Shown here: piece after piece, positions 8,854-17,280 of the stretch
How positions within the stretch are numbered: position 1 is the stretch's first letter
How the letters are laid out: every line of letters starts with the position of its first letter
From: W1P20-047 sp045118335
GTDB taxonomy: Bacteria > Actinomycetota > Coriobacteriia > Coriobacteriales > Eggerthellaceae
NCBI GenBank assembly: GCA_045118335.1
Contig: JBGUXY010000016.1
Coordinates: forward strand, 1 to 41,828
Reading direction: 5' to 3'
DNA length: 41,828 nt
Notes under the pieces: generated by a model
The model's input: the letters and a program-made list of their open reading frames with translations, nothing else
Told to the model about the DNA's origin: nothing
Databases searched by the model: none
Translations under genes and position numbers: made by a program

Positions 8854-9397
8854 GACGCCTCTCCTTAGTGGCAGTTTGGATATGCTATCGAGAAGTATAG
8901 GCTTCCAAGTGGCCACAAACGAGATTTGGCGGAAATAATCACGTTGGCAAGCCAAAACGAATCGCAGGATTCCCACAATTATGGCAAAAATTTCAATTTG
9001 TGATAAATGCAATGCATACACTTTGGCGTTTTCAGGCAGCCGACAGCGAAATATATATAATAAACTTCAAAATGAGTGGCAGAATCGATAAGAAACTCGT
9101 TCATACATATCATAAACTGAAATAATTGTCACAATACCGTGATTCCTTCGGCAAACGAAGGTTTCGCTGCATCGATAATTCGGCAAATGCAGAAAACCGG
9201 CGATAAAAGAGCATAGGATACTGCGTTGCGTATTCGTATGCGCGGCGCTATCGTTCTTTTCTCCCGGCCTTCCATTCTTCGATTTACAGTTTAGGGTTGC
9301 AGTGGCGAAATCGGGTCGTCGCTGGCATAATGAAATCAATCTCGATGAGTGGCGAGATTGAAAATCGACGGCATGCGGAAAGGTGGGCAATGAACGG
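8854..9397. other. Long AT-rich intergenic region
   Basis: About 540 bp with AT content well above the neighbours and no credible gene on either strand. It holds TTCAATTTGTGATA (8992-9005) and the near-inverted TATCATAAACTGAA (9108-9121), a pair that recurs at 30759-30899. It presumably carries promoters for the flanking divergent genes, but I cannot place -35/-10 boxes with confidence. Confidence 0.6.
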
Positions 9398-9511
9398 ATG
9401 CGCTATCGGAGTGGCAAGGGCATAGCGTATTACCTTGACCAGCTCAAGCATCTATCAGGACTTTGCCCCGAAGAGCTCGTAGAGCTTTCCAAAGCAATCA
9501 AGAGAATCTAG
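9398..9511 (+). CDS. Small 37-residue reading frame ahead of the membrane protein
   Basis: The frame reads MRYRSGKGIAYYLDQLKHLS then GLCPEELVELSKAIKRI, basic and helical, with protein-like codon use. AGGTGG lies ~11 bp before the ATG, and the stop is only 4 bp before the start at 9516, so translational coupling is possible. The frame is open back to 9362 without a better start. It may be a genuine small protein or the tail of a decayed one; I do not recognise it. Confidence 0.35.
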   Translation: MRYRSGKGIAYYLDQLKHLSGLCPEELVELSKAIKRI

Positions 9512-9515
9512 TGTT

Positions 9516-10010
9516 ATGACGGCGCAACAGGAATCGACAGGCAAGCAACTGCGCAAATACCAGAGCTCGCTGATGATCAGCGGCACGGGGGTGATCCTTT
9601 TCGGCGCGTGGAGTATCGCAAAGGTCATCCTCTTAATCGTCTATAAGCCCGAATTGATCACGAATGCTTTGGCAGAACCAATCGATGCGTTTTTCACTGT
9701 CACGTTAGTTGTGGTATTGGCTTTGACTCTGGCTCCGGATTTGCTGCTTCGCATGTACGTGGGACTGTCTGCCCACGCTGTAGCAAGAGGGCGCAAGCGG
9801 GGGTATGCATACATTGTGATTGCTTGGGGCATGGTGTTGCTCCCAGTTGTATCTACCGTCGTAAGATTGGTCTTGCTATTTCAGTCGGGCGATCTGCATG
9901 CGGATATAGTCGCAGATGATGTGATAGTGTCACTTGTGGATATCGCTTCGGCGACTGCTTTGGTGGAAGTTGCGGTATCGGGCATGCGTATCAAGAAACT
10001 TCAAGGGTAG
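9516..10010 (+). CDS. Small integral membrane protein, unknown function
   Basis: 164 residues with about four hydrophobic helices (roughly 18-40, 57-77, 95-118, 132-150) separated by short basic loops such as ARGRKRGY. I do not recognise a family. It ends 8 bp before the DUF6765 gene start and is part of a tight same-strand unit (9398-11732). The ribosome site is weak (AAGAGAATC), consistent with coupling to the small frame upstream. Confidence 0.75.
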   Translation: MTAQQESTGKQLRKYQSSLMISGTGVILFGAWSIAKVILLIVYKPELITNALAEPIDAFFTVTLVVVLALTLAPDLLLRMYVGLSAHAVARGRKRGYAYIVIAWGMVLLPVVSTVVRLVLLFQSGDLHADIVADDVIVSLVDIASATALVEVAVSGMRIKKLQG

Positions 10011-10018
10011 GGGAAGTC

Positions 10019-11203
10019 ATGCAGAAGGATTTTCACTACTACGCCACGTATTGCGCTGCGATTATCGCAGGATACACCCATGACGAGAGCATGCAACTAT
10101 GCTTTGCCGACCAGTTTGTGGATGAGTGCTCCAGGACGTTCCTTTCGAAGGTGCGCGGTCCGTTGGCGGCTGCGACCACGCAACTGGGCGTGGAGCTCGT
10201 CGATGCGAAAACCGACATCCTCGGGTTGCAGGACACTACCCGAATTTGGGCGTCGTTTCACTTCCTGCCACGCGATCTTTACGCAGATCCTCCCTTCCGC
10301 TGTTCCAAGCGCTATCGAAACAGGTACCGGTTGATATGCGGGCCCAACGGCGACCTGGTAGTTGACACCGTGGAGCTTGCCAAGGGGACGAGCCTGGCGG
10401 CGGCGGGCATAGCCATGCACGTGCTAGCCGATACCTGGGCGCATCGGTATTTTGCCGGCACGCCATCGCTGGTGATCAACAACATCAACTATCATTTCTT
10501 CGAGCTGATCGAAGGCGAGGATGGTCCCAATTGGCGGCCGGTCCGCTTTGCCCGCAACCCGATGGCCGAAGACGATCCTGATGCGGGAACCTATCTGAGC
10601 AGCCCATATCAGATAAGCGAGCATTCGGTTTCCAACCTCGGCCACGGCAGGGCGGGGCATCTGCCCGATTACAGCTTCATCACGTACAAGTACATGCCTG
10701 CCTGGGCAGACTACGAGGAAGTGGTCAAGGACAACCCGCGGGAATACCTGTTTGCATTCACGCAGATGATCCATGCCATGAAGTACCTGCGCGGCGAATG
10801 CGATTCGTTTTCGAAGGAATGCTACGACATGGATGCAATCAGGCCCTGGGAAGGGCGCATCCGCTCAATCCTGGCCAAGCGCCAGCTCGATTCCTGCGAC
10901 GACTGGAAGGCGTTGGGCGAAGAGCTTTCCGGCTGCACAATAGAAGACTTCGACTTGGAAAAGTACCAGGAGGAATACATCTGCGCAGACGAGTCGGAAA
11001 AAGGCCAGACGTTTATGGGGCAATTCATCCTGGGGGCGCTAGCGCAGAAAAGCATGGTGACCAACAAGATCTACACCTCTGGGAGCATGATTGCGGGGCA
11101 TTCCATCGACTACCATTCCGATGGCTATAAAGGGATGCGTGATTACCTCAAGCTTGTCGAGCAGGAAATTGAAAGCCAGAAAGGGGGCGTAGGCAATGAC
11201 TAG
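10019..11203 (+). CDS. DUF6765 family protein (zinc phospholipase C/hydrolase-like)
   Basis: 394 residues with a GGGTAGGGGAAGTC ribosome site. The N-terminus DFHYYATYCAAIIAGY and ADQFVDEC match the DUF6765 pattern as I recall it. HVLADTWAHRYFAG resembles the metal-binding helix of zinc-dependent phospholipase C-like folds, and GHGRAGHLPDYSF and the late DYHSDGY add conserved His/Asp that could complete a metal site. There is no signal peptide, so it is probably cytoplasmic. The gene is held between two membrane-protein genes and overlaps the next by 8 bp, which suggests a shared membrane-associated role (inference). The biochemical activity of the family is not established. Confidence 0.75.
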   Translation: MQKDFHYYATYCAAIIAGYTHDESMQLCFADQFVDECSRTFLSKVRGPLAAATTQLGVELVDAKTDILGLQDTTRIWASFHFLPRDLYADPPFRCSKRYRNRYRLICGPNGDLVVDTVELAKGTSLAAAGIAMHVLADTWAHRYFAGTPSLVINNINYHFFELIEGEDGPNWRPVRFARNPMAEDDPDAGTYLSSPYQISEHSVSNLGHGRAGHLPDYSFITYKYMPAWADYEEVVKDNPREYLFAFTQMIHAMKYLRGECDSFSKECYDMDAIRPWEGRIRSILAKRQLDSCDDWKALGEELSGCTIEDFDLEKYQEEYICADESEKGQTFMGQFILGALAQKSMVTNKIYTSGSMIAGHSIDYHSDGYKGMRDYLKLVEQEIESQKGGVGND

Positions 11204-11732
11204 GATTCAGAGGATCCAAGCCGTGTTGGCAGGCATGGCCATGATCGCATGCGCCCTCGTCATGATGGTCTTCCCCCAGTATGGCTATGCGTTCAGGGTG
11301 TTGGTGCTCGCGTTTTCGCTTACGGTGTATGGGTTGCGCAAGCTCGTGTATTACTTCACGATGGCAAGGCACATGGTAGGTGGCCGCGCGGTGCTCTATG
11401 TGGGGATTATCGTGTTTGACCTGGGGATGTTTACTGGGTCGTTGACCGATATCCCTCAGCTGCACATCGTGGCATACCTGTTCGCGGTTCATCTGGTCAC
11501 CGGTGGGTTAAGCGTTGCCAGGGGCGTCGAGGCGAAGAAGGCGGGCGCATCGCTTTGGAGGTTTTCCATGAGCTATGGCATCGCGAACCTGCTGATTGCG
11601 GCGGCATGCTTGGCGTCCCTTTGGTTGCAGGAAGAAGTGCTCGTCTACGCTTATGCCATCGGCTTGGCTTATGCGGCATGCGTGCGCATAGCCTCGGCGT
11701 TTCGTCGAACGGCCATCATCTACATTCCCTGA
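11196..11732 (+). CDS. DUF308/HdeD-like membrane protein
   Basis: 178 residues, about six hydrophobic segments, basic N-terminus (MTRIQRIQ). The spacing of short helices with FRVLVLAFSLTVYGLRKLVY and YLFAVHLVTGGLSVARG resembles the HdeD/DUF308 family of small six-helix proteins, but identity is low by eye. The ATG overlaps the end of the DUF6765 gene (ATGACTAG), so the two are translationally coupled. Its stop codon TGA is the first three bases of a 13-bp block repeated 18 bp downstream. Confidence 0.7.
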   Translation: MTRIQRIQAVLAGMAMIACALVMMVFPQYGYAFRVLVLAFSLTVYGLRKLVYYFTMARHMVGGRAVLYVGIIVFDLGMFTGSLTDIPQLHIVAYLFAVHLVTGGLSVARGVEAKKAGASLWRFSMSYGIANLLIAAACLASLWLQEEVLVYAYAIGLAYAACVRIASAFRRTAIIYIP

Positions 11733-11760
11733 TGGTTCACGGTTTCTTGATGGTTCACGG
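11730..11760. repeat. Direct repeat containing the stop codon of the DUF308-like gene
   Basis: TGATGGTTCACGG occurs at 11730-11742 and 11748-11760 (period 18 bp). The first TGA is the stop codon of the upstream gene. Confidence 0.85.
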
Positions 11761-11855
11761 GGGTGAGAAGATGACGCTGACCTGAAAGTGCATCCTCATA
11801 GAGAAAAGTACTATGATTGGACGAATCATTGGCTACAATACTCATTAGCCGAGTT

Positions 11856-11869
11856 AATGCACGTGCATT
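11856..11869. promoter_or_regulatory. Perfect 14-bp palindrome before the small acidic gene
   Basis: AATGCACGTGCATT is fully self-complementary. It lies between a TACAAT hexamer (11834-11839, possible -10, no clear -35) and the ribosome site, where a repressor would block transcription. The regulator is unknown. Confidence 0.45.
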
Positions 11870-11884
11870 GTCAAGGAGGGCATT

Positions 11885-12175
11885 ATGATTTTCCGCGATA
11901 CAGTTCTGAAAAAGGATGTGGACACCGACAAGGATGGCCTGATTCAGCTGATCAGGGATGGCCGTCAGGTGGAATTCGAATTTGACGAGGAGCAGGAAGA
12001 CGACATCGGCTACATGCACTGGGATACCGAATACTGGTCGGCGCTTGGCGAAAACAAGTACATCTGCACGTTTTCGCTCAATGGCGTGCATTCCAAGGAA
12101 TACATCCACTACAACGACGGCGACCTCGAGTATTATTTCCGCCCCGAGAAAGCCAAGGAAGTGCGCATCAGCTAG
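11885..12175 (+). CDS. Small acidic protein, unknown function
   Basis: 96 residues with a near-perfect ribosome site (CAAGGAGGGCATT). Strongly acidic (EFDEEQEDDIGY) with many aromatic residues in the second half (MHWDTEYWSALGENKY, YIHYNDGDLEYYFRP), suggesting a small soluble beta-rich domain. No signal peptide, cysteine pair or known motif. It stands alone between a palindrome upstream and its own terminator downstream. I do not recognise the family. Confidence 0.75.
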   Translation: MIFRDTVLKKDVDTDKDGLIQLIRDGRQVEFEFDEEQEDDIGYMHWDTEYWSALGENKYICTFSLNGVHSKEYIHYNDGDLEYYFRPEKAKEVRIS

Positions 12176-12202
12176 CACGGATTGCAACCACATTGCATGA
12201 AG

Positions 12203-12233
12203 ACGGCGTCACGAATATCGTGGCGCCGTTTCA
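12203..12233 (+). terminator. Terminator of the small acidic protein gene
   Basis: An 11-bp stem with one G-T pair, ACGGCGTCACG (12203-12213) with CGTGGCGCCGT (12219-12229), loop AATAT, followed by a short T run, 28 bp after the stop. Confidence 0.75.
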
Positions 12234-12291
12234 GTTGCATCGAGTAGGATAATGATATCGAACGAAGACGATCGAGAGGGGTGCGTGGTCT

Positions 12292-13623
12292 ATGGCAGAT
12301 AGCGGCAAGTGGCACGATGGTGTGGCGACGGCGCTGCCGCGCAGGACGTGGCTGCTGATCGTGGTCTTGGCGCTGGTGGGACAGATTGCCTGGGCAGTGG
12401 AGAACAACTTCTTCAACTTGTTCATCCAGGACGTGTTCGGCGCATCGCTTTCCGATGTCGCGTTGATGGTGAGCGCTTCGGCCATTACGGCCACGGCCAC
12501 CACGCTGCTTGTGGGTGCGTGGAGCGACTGCGTGGGGCGGCGCAAGGTGTTCGTGGTGGTGGGCACGCTGCTGTGGGGTGCGTCTATCTGCGCATTTGCC
12601 GTCTTGCAGGATATCTCGGTGGCGCTGGCGCGCGATGCGGCAGCTGCTGCAGCGTTGGGGATAACGCTGACCATCGTGTTCGACTGCATCATGACGTTTT
12701 TCGGCAGCTTGGCCAACGACAGCGCGTTCAATGCCTGGATGACCGACATCACCGACGAGTCTAACCGCGGCAAGGTCGAAGGCGTGAACAGCTCGATGCC
12801 GCTGCTGAGCATGCTGGCAGTATTCGGTGGTGCGATGTTTCTGATGGTGGTAGGCTCCGACGGATCGGTGACGTACGACTATGCGACGTTTTTCACCATC
12901 ATCGGCGCCGTTGTGATAGCAGTGGGCGTGCTGGCAGCAGCGATCATGCAAGACAGTCGACCCGAACCGCGGCGCGATGCCAGCTACCTTGCGGAGGTCT
13001 TCTACGGCTTCCGGCCTGATGCCGCCCGCGAAAACCGCATGCTGTACCTGGTTTTGGCCGCTTATTGCATCTTTGCCGTTGCCATGCAGGTGATCATGCC
13101 ATATTACGTGCTCTATCTGCGTCTTCCCTATATCCTGGGCGAAAACTACGTGTTCGTGATGGCGCCTTGCATCGTCATCGCGGCCGTTTTCACGATTCTA
13201 TACGGTCGCACGATGGACCGTCGCGGTTTCACCCGAAGCGTCGTGGTGCCACTTGCCCTGTTCGTGGCTGGTTGCGTGCTGCTCGCGGTGCTTGCGAGCA
13301 TGGCAGGCGTGTTCGTGGGCAGCATGCTCATGCTTTCTGGCTATCTGGGCGCGGTGGCATGCTTCGGCGCCGAGGTCCGCAATAACACGCCGATGGGGCG
13401 CGTGGGCTTGTTCCAGGGCGTGCGCATCTTCATGGTGGTACTCGTTCCCATGCTCGTGGGGCCGTGGATTGGCAGCGCCATTTCCGCAAGTTCTGGTGCA
13501 GTCGTGGGCTTTGGCGTGGTGGGCGATGGCTTTACCCCCAGCTCGCTCATCTTTGCCGGCGGTGCCGCGGTTTCGCTCCTGACCTTTGCCGTCATCTACG
13601 CCATCTGCCGCATGGGCAAATAG
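12292..13623 (+). CDS. MFS transporter
   Basis: 443 residues, about twelve hydrophobic helices with a longer central loop near residues 220-250. GAWSDCVGRRKVF after the second helix is the MFS loop 2-3 motif (G-x-x-x-D-x-x-G-R-R/K). ENNFFNLFIQDVFG in helix 1 and the TDITDESNRGKVEG loop resemble the sugar/cation symporter-type branch (SLC45/GPH), but the substrate cannot be assigned. The start is the ATG preceded by GAGAGGGGTGCG. A single gene between two hairpins. Confidence 0.85.
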   Translation: MADSGKWHDGVATALPRRTWLLIVVLALVGQIAWAVENNFFNLFIQDVFGASLSDVALMVSASAITATATTLLVGAWSDCVGRRKVFVVVGTLLWGASICAFAVLQDISVALARDAAAAAALGITLTIVFDCIMTFFGSLANDSAFNAWMTDITDESNRGKVEGVNSSMPLLSMLAVFGGAMFLMVVGSDGSVTYDYATFFTIIGAVVIAVGVLAAAIMQDSRPEPRRDASYLAEVFYGFRPDAARENRMLYLVLAAYCIFAVAMQVIMPYYVLYLRLPYILGENYVFVMAPCIVIAAVFTILYGRTMDRRGFTRSVVVPLALFVAGCVLLAVLASMAGVFVGSMLMLSGYLGAVACFGAEVRNNTPMGRVGLFQGVRIFMVVLVPMLVGPWIGSAISASSGAVVGFGVVGDGFTPSSLIFAGGAAVSLLTFAVIYAICRMGK

Positions 13624-13646
13624 GGACGCTGCGGTCGAAACCACTG

Positions 13647-13693
13647 ACGGCCAGCCAGTCAATGGAAACGAAAGGCATTGACTGGCTGGCCGT
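13647..13693. terminator. Long perfect hairpin after the MFS gene
   Basis: 18-bp perfect stem, ACGGCCAGCCAGTCAATG (13647-13664) with its complement at 13676-13693, loop 11 bases. No real T tract follows on either strand. It lies between convergent genes and may stop or stabilise both transcripts. Confidence 0.6.
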
Positions 13694-13775
13694 GTATTCG
13701 CTTTGGGCGAGCTCGTGGTTGTTGTGGCACATCGCGAAAAGGAACGCCGCCCCTTCTTGCGATGCGATTCGTCGA

Positions 13776-15371
13776 TTACCTCAAGAAGCCCTGTTGGTCT
13801 TCGCCGTGGAAATCGCCGCTCTCGCCCGAGCCGATTTCGTAGGCGCCGCCGTCTTCGAACGTGAAGATGTCGGTGGTGTCGTAGTGGCCTTCGGGGCCGA
13901 AAGCTTCCTCATCGGAAATCCAGGTTTCGCCCTCGGCGGTCTTGAGCCTGTAACGGCCGCTGGGGAAATACTGCACCGTGCTTTCGCCGGGCGCCAGCAC
14001 CACCATGAACTCGGTCGTGCCATCCAGGCGCACCAGGCGGTAGCATGCCGAAAGGTCGTCGGCGGAAAGATGCAGCTCGCTGGTGCCGGGTCCGTAAGGC
14101 TCATCGGCATACTGCTCCGCTTCGGCAGCTGCAGCCTCTTCGGCAGCTGCTTGCGCTGCGGCTTCTTCTTCGGCCTGCCGATCGGTCACGATGGTATCGT
14201 CCGCTCCTTCGACGACCGTCTCGAGGGGAATGCACCCATTCGGGTTTGTCAGGCTCAGGAATTGATTCTTGGTTCCCCATCCGGCGCTCACATCCCTGAT
14301 GAACGCACAGCCACCGGCAACGTCGTAGAGCATCGTATAGTTGGTTGGATCGTCGAATCCGGGAACCTTCGCCTCCTGGCCGGTGACGGTGTTGTAGCAG
14401 TAGGGGATATAGGCGTCTTGTTCTCCGGCCACGGGTGGTTCGTATTTGCTGTAGAAGATGTAGTCGCCATATGCGTAGAGTCGAGGGCTATCGTTTCCCC
14501 AAAGAACGCCCGAGATGCCACAATCTTCGATATTGCCTTGTGCATCGAGCTTAACAAGGCGGACACCGCTGGAGTCATCGGAGTCATCGCTGCTTTCGCT
14601 TTCCTGCAGGAAGTAGACATCGTCATCCACGACCGCGAACGTGGCGCAACAGCCGACGTCGGCAACTTTGGAAATGGAAGGTTCAGAGCCATCCAATTGG
14701 CAGAAATACAGCGTCGGGTCGGAGTTCAGGGCGTCTGTCGTGGCGGTGAAATAGATGCCATCTTCGCAGGGAACCGTGCAATAGATGCACGTGTCGTATG
14801 AGTCGTTGAGAGCGACTTCGATCACTTCGCCCCCAAGCTCTGGCTCGGCGATCTTCACGGTGTAGCGATCGGAGAAGACGAGCTTGCCCTGCCACATCGA
14901 TAGCGAAGAGAGGTTGTGTTCGGAAGTGGTTGCGATGTGCATATCCTGCCCGTCGGTGCCGATGCAGCGAATCTCGAACGCGGGACCATCGATGCCCAAA
15001 TCACCCGAGCAGCTGTTGCTGGTGCTGTAGTAGAGCTGCCCATCTGCAAGACACAGCGATTCGGGGTAGCAATTATCGTCGAGCAAGACGACTTCGCTCA
15101 GGTCGAGGTTGGATCGATATAAATCCTCGTGGTCGCAGAAGAACAGGTGCTCTCCGTCGCTGACCATGTTTTTGCCGGAGTTGCTTTCGATAACTTCGAA
15201 TTCCGGGGCGCTTGCAGCTTCCTGCGCTTCTTCTGCCTCGTTGGCATCGGTGGCGGTGGACTGTTCTGCCGGATCTTGCGAATCTGCTGCTGGCTGCGCG
15301 TTTTGGGGCCCGCATCCAAACAGGCACAGGGCAACCGTCGCACCTATGAGTACCAGGAGTGCTCTTTTCAT
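13776..15371 (-). CDS. Lipoprotein with beta-propeller-like repeats (DUF5050-like)
   Basis: 531 residues. The signal peptide ends FGCGP with Cys20, so it is a lipoprotein. An Ala/Glu/Asp-rich linker to ~residue 55 is followed by repeated blade-like units (VSDGEHLFFCDHEDLYRSNL, LADGQLYYSTSN, YAYGDYIFYSKYE), typical of DUF5050/propeller surface proteins. A second Ala/Glu-rich spacer (~395-425) separates a C-terminal beta domain (FMVVLAPGESTVQYFPSGRY, FTFEDGGAYEIG). The ribosome site is AAGGACGTGATGGA. It follows another lipoprotein gene by 34 bp on the same strand, likely one transcript. Ligand unknown. Confidence 0.75.
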   Translation of the reverse strand: MKRALLVLIGATVALCLFGCGPQNAQPAADSQDPAEQSTATDANEAEEAQEAASAPEFEVIESNSGKNMVSDGEHLFFCDHEDLYRSNLDLSEVVLLDDNCYPESLCLADGQLYYSTSNSCSGDLGIDGPAFEIRCIGTDGQDMHIATTSEHNLSSLSMWQGKLVFSDRYTVKIAEPELGGEVIEVALNDSYDTCIYCTVPCEDGIYFTATTDALNSDPTLYFCQLDGSEPSISKVADVGCCATFAVVDDDVYFLQESESSDDSDDSSGVRLVKLDAQGNIEDCGISGVLWGNDSPRLYAYGDYIFYSKYEPPVAGEQDAYIPYCYNTVTGQEAKVPGFDDPTNYTMLYDVAGGCAFIRDVSAGWGTKNQFLSLTNPNGCIPLETVVEGADDTIVTDRQAEEEAAAQAAAEEAAAAEAEQYADEPYGPGTSELHLSADDLSACYRLVRLDGTTEFMVVLAPGESTVQYFPSGRYRLKTAEGETWISDEEAFGPEGHYDTTDIFTFEDGGAYEIGSGESGDFHGEDQQGFLR

Positions 15372-15405
15372 TCCATCACGTCCTTTTCGTCGTCATCGTT
15401 GCTGG

Positions 15406-15966
15406 CTATTCGATAGCCTGCCATTTTTCATAGGCGTTTTCGGCGGGCTGCAGGGTGCCAAGGAAGGTTTGCAGGGCGGCTTCATCCGATTCGTCCTGGG
15501 GCAAAAACGTTGCATGGACTTCTACGCAACCATCTTCCCAATCGATGATGTAGTAGGCATCCTGCCAGCGTTCGCTATACGCGACCCGGTAGGTCTTGCC
15601 ACCTGCCACGTAGTCGTCGCCCACTTCGGTGTCTTCGTCGCTCGCTTCGGTTTCCAAAAGCTCGCTGGCAGGCGAATCGAAGACGTGAACGGAAAGCGAT
15701 TTCTGCAGGTCTTCGGTGGTGAACAGGTGGGATTCGGTTTCGCTCTTATGCCAGCCTTCGGGGGTTGCGACCGAGTAGAATTCGTACTCGACCACCTCGG
15801 GTGTAGCTTCGGTGGCGGAATCGGCTTCGGCTTCGGCAGAAGCTTCGGTAGCCGTTTCGTTCGTTGCAGCATCGGTTTCCGCATCCGATCCGCTCGAGCA
15901 CGCCACGATCACGCATGCCAGCATGCACGCCAGCAGCGCCAGGACAAGATTCTTTGCGGTTTTCAT
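15406..15966 (-). CDS. Small lipoprotein, unknown function
   Basis: 186 residues with a lipoprotein signal (IVACSSGSD, Cys23) and a strong ribosome site AAGGAGGTTGCT. An Ala/Glu/Thr-rich linker (~25-60) spaces a compact domain with YEFYSVATPEGWHKSE and GKTYRVAYSERWQDAYYIID, resembling small PsbP-like or DUF-type exported domains of Actinobacteria and anaerobes; I cannot assign one. First gene of a two-lipoprotein unit with 13776-15371. Confidence 0.75.
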   Translation of the reverse strand: MKTAKNLVLALLACMLACVIVACSSGSDAETDAATNETATEASAEAEADSATEATPEVVEYEFYSVATPEGWHKSETESHLFTTEDLQKSLSVHVFDSPASELLETEASDEDTEVGDDYVAGGKTYRVAYSERWQDAYYIIDWEDGCVEVHATFLPQDESDEAALQTFLGTLQPAENAYEKWQAIE

Positions 15967-15984
15967 AGCAACCTCCTTATGTCT

Positions 15985-16042
15985 ACATCCGATTCGTCAT
16001 ACCAAGTGGGGTCGACATCCGGTTCATCATACCAAGTGGGCG
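15985..16042. repeat. Two tandem ~30-bp repeats upstream of the lipoprotein operon
   Basis: Units at 15985-16014 and 16015-16042 share TCATACCAAGTGGG and most flanking bases. On the minus strand each unit contains TTGGTATGA(T/C), which could act as a repeated promoter or binding element ahead of the lipoprotein gene starting at 15966. Confidence 0.75.
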
Positions 16043-16318
16043 TTTCTGGAAACGAGAAGCCGGGCAACTTTTGCGGTGGGCGCGCTGATAGCTTAGAGTA
16101 TCGGACTTGTTGGCCGTAGCGGGGCGCAGGTGGTTGTGGGGCTATAATCAGGCTATCTGTTGGCAACGGCGCAGATGGGATGCGGCAGGCTTCCCGTTGG
16201 CGAAGTTGCCTATGGTACAAGCCAGGTACGCTACCTAGCCTGGGGCGGCTCTGCTTGGGGAATCGGGCAGGCGCGTTTAACCGAAGGCAAATCGACCGAA
16301 GGTGCATAGCAAGGCGGG

Positions 16319-17098
16319 ATGGGCACTGTGGGATCGTATACGATATTCACACCGCAACCCCAGATGGTGGGTGGGCCGGGGTTTGCCCTGTTCGGCCCTG
16401 CACACCTTGCTTGGCTGTGCGTCTGCGCCACGCTAGTGGTGGTGCTTGTTCGGTACTATCGGAGCTTGCCGGCGGGTATTACGTGGGGGAGCGCTCGGCG
16501 GCGCATGATGCTGGCTGTGGCGATAGCGCCCCTTGTGCTGCTGGCTTCCGACGATGCCATCATGATTGCCGGTGACGCTTTCCCAGCTCCTTGGTGGCCG
16601 CTGCACGTATGCAATATGTGCGAGTATCTGTGCTTGCTTTTTGCCCTGAAGCCAGATGGCGCTATAGGGCGCTTTGCTGGCGAGATTCTGTTCACGCTGG
16701 GCATTGTCGGGTGCGTATCGGCGCTGCTGTTCTGCAATTGGACGTATTGCCCGCCGCTTACGTGGCCGAGCATCTGCGGTTTTCTCGAGCATGCGCTGGT
16801 CTTGTCGTTCGTTTTCATGCTGTTGTTCGGCGGCGACCTGAATCCGCAGATGCGCGACCTGTGGCTGACCGTCGCATTCGTTTGCTGCTATGCAGCCGTG
16901 ATGCATCCTCTGAATGCGGCGGTGGGCACGAACTTCGGTTTCGTCAACCAACCAGCCGACGGATCTCCCTTGGTCTGGATGGCCGAGACATTTGGCAACC
17001 CTGGTTATCTGGTGCCATACGCACTTGTGATTCTTGTCGTGTGCCTGGCCATCCATGTCATTTGGCTCAGGCGGCATCGGCAAGACACTCGCCGATGA
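16319..17098 (+). CDS. YwaF/TIGR02206-family membrane protein
   Basis: 259 residues, about seven transmembrane helices. FGPAHLAWL at the first helix, PWWPLHVCNMCEYL in the middle and GTNFGFVNQPADGS near the sixth helix match the TIGR02206 (B. subtilis YwaF) pattern; the family's function is unknown. Start is uncertain: ATG 16319 has AAGGCGG directly against it, while GTG 16328 would give better spacing to the same site. A TATAAT at 16143-16148 could be its -10 box, though no good -35 is seen. Confidence 0.75.
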   Translation: MGTVGSYTIFTPQPQMVGGPGFALFGPAHLAWLCVCATLVVVLVRYYRSLPAGITWGSARRRMMLAVAIAPLVLLASDDAIMIAGDAFPAPWWPLHVCNMCEYLCLLFALKPDGAIGRFAGEILFTLGIVGCVSALLFCNWTYCPPLTWPSICGFLEHALVLSFVFMLLFGGDLNPQMRDLWLTVAFVCCYAAVMHPLNAAVGTNFGFVNQPADGSPLVWMAETFGNPGYLVPYALVILVVCLAIHVIWLRRHRQDTRR

Positions 17099-17280
17099 CC
17101 CACGTGCGTGTTGCCGCATCGTGCCATATGCGAGATTCTGTACGCAGCCACGGTTTGCCGACGTGCTTCTGAAGCATCCTGCTACGATAGGTGCAACGTT
17201 GGGCATGGAGCTACACCTGATCTGTCATGCTTGCGTGGCTTTGTTGGGTCTGCGAGTTGAAAAGCCGAAGGGGAAATGGC

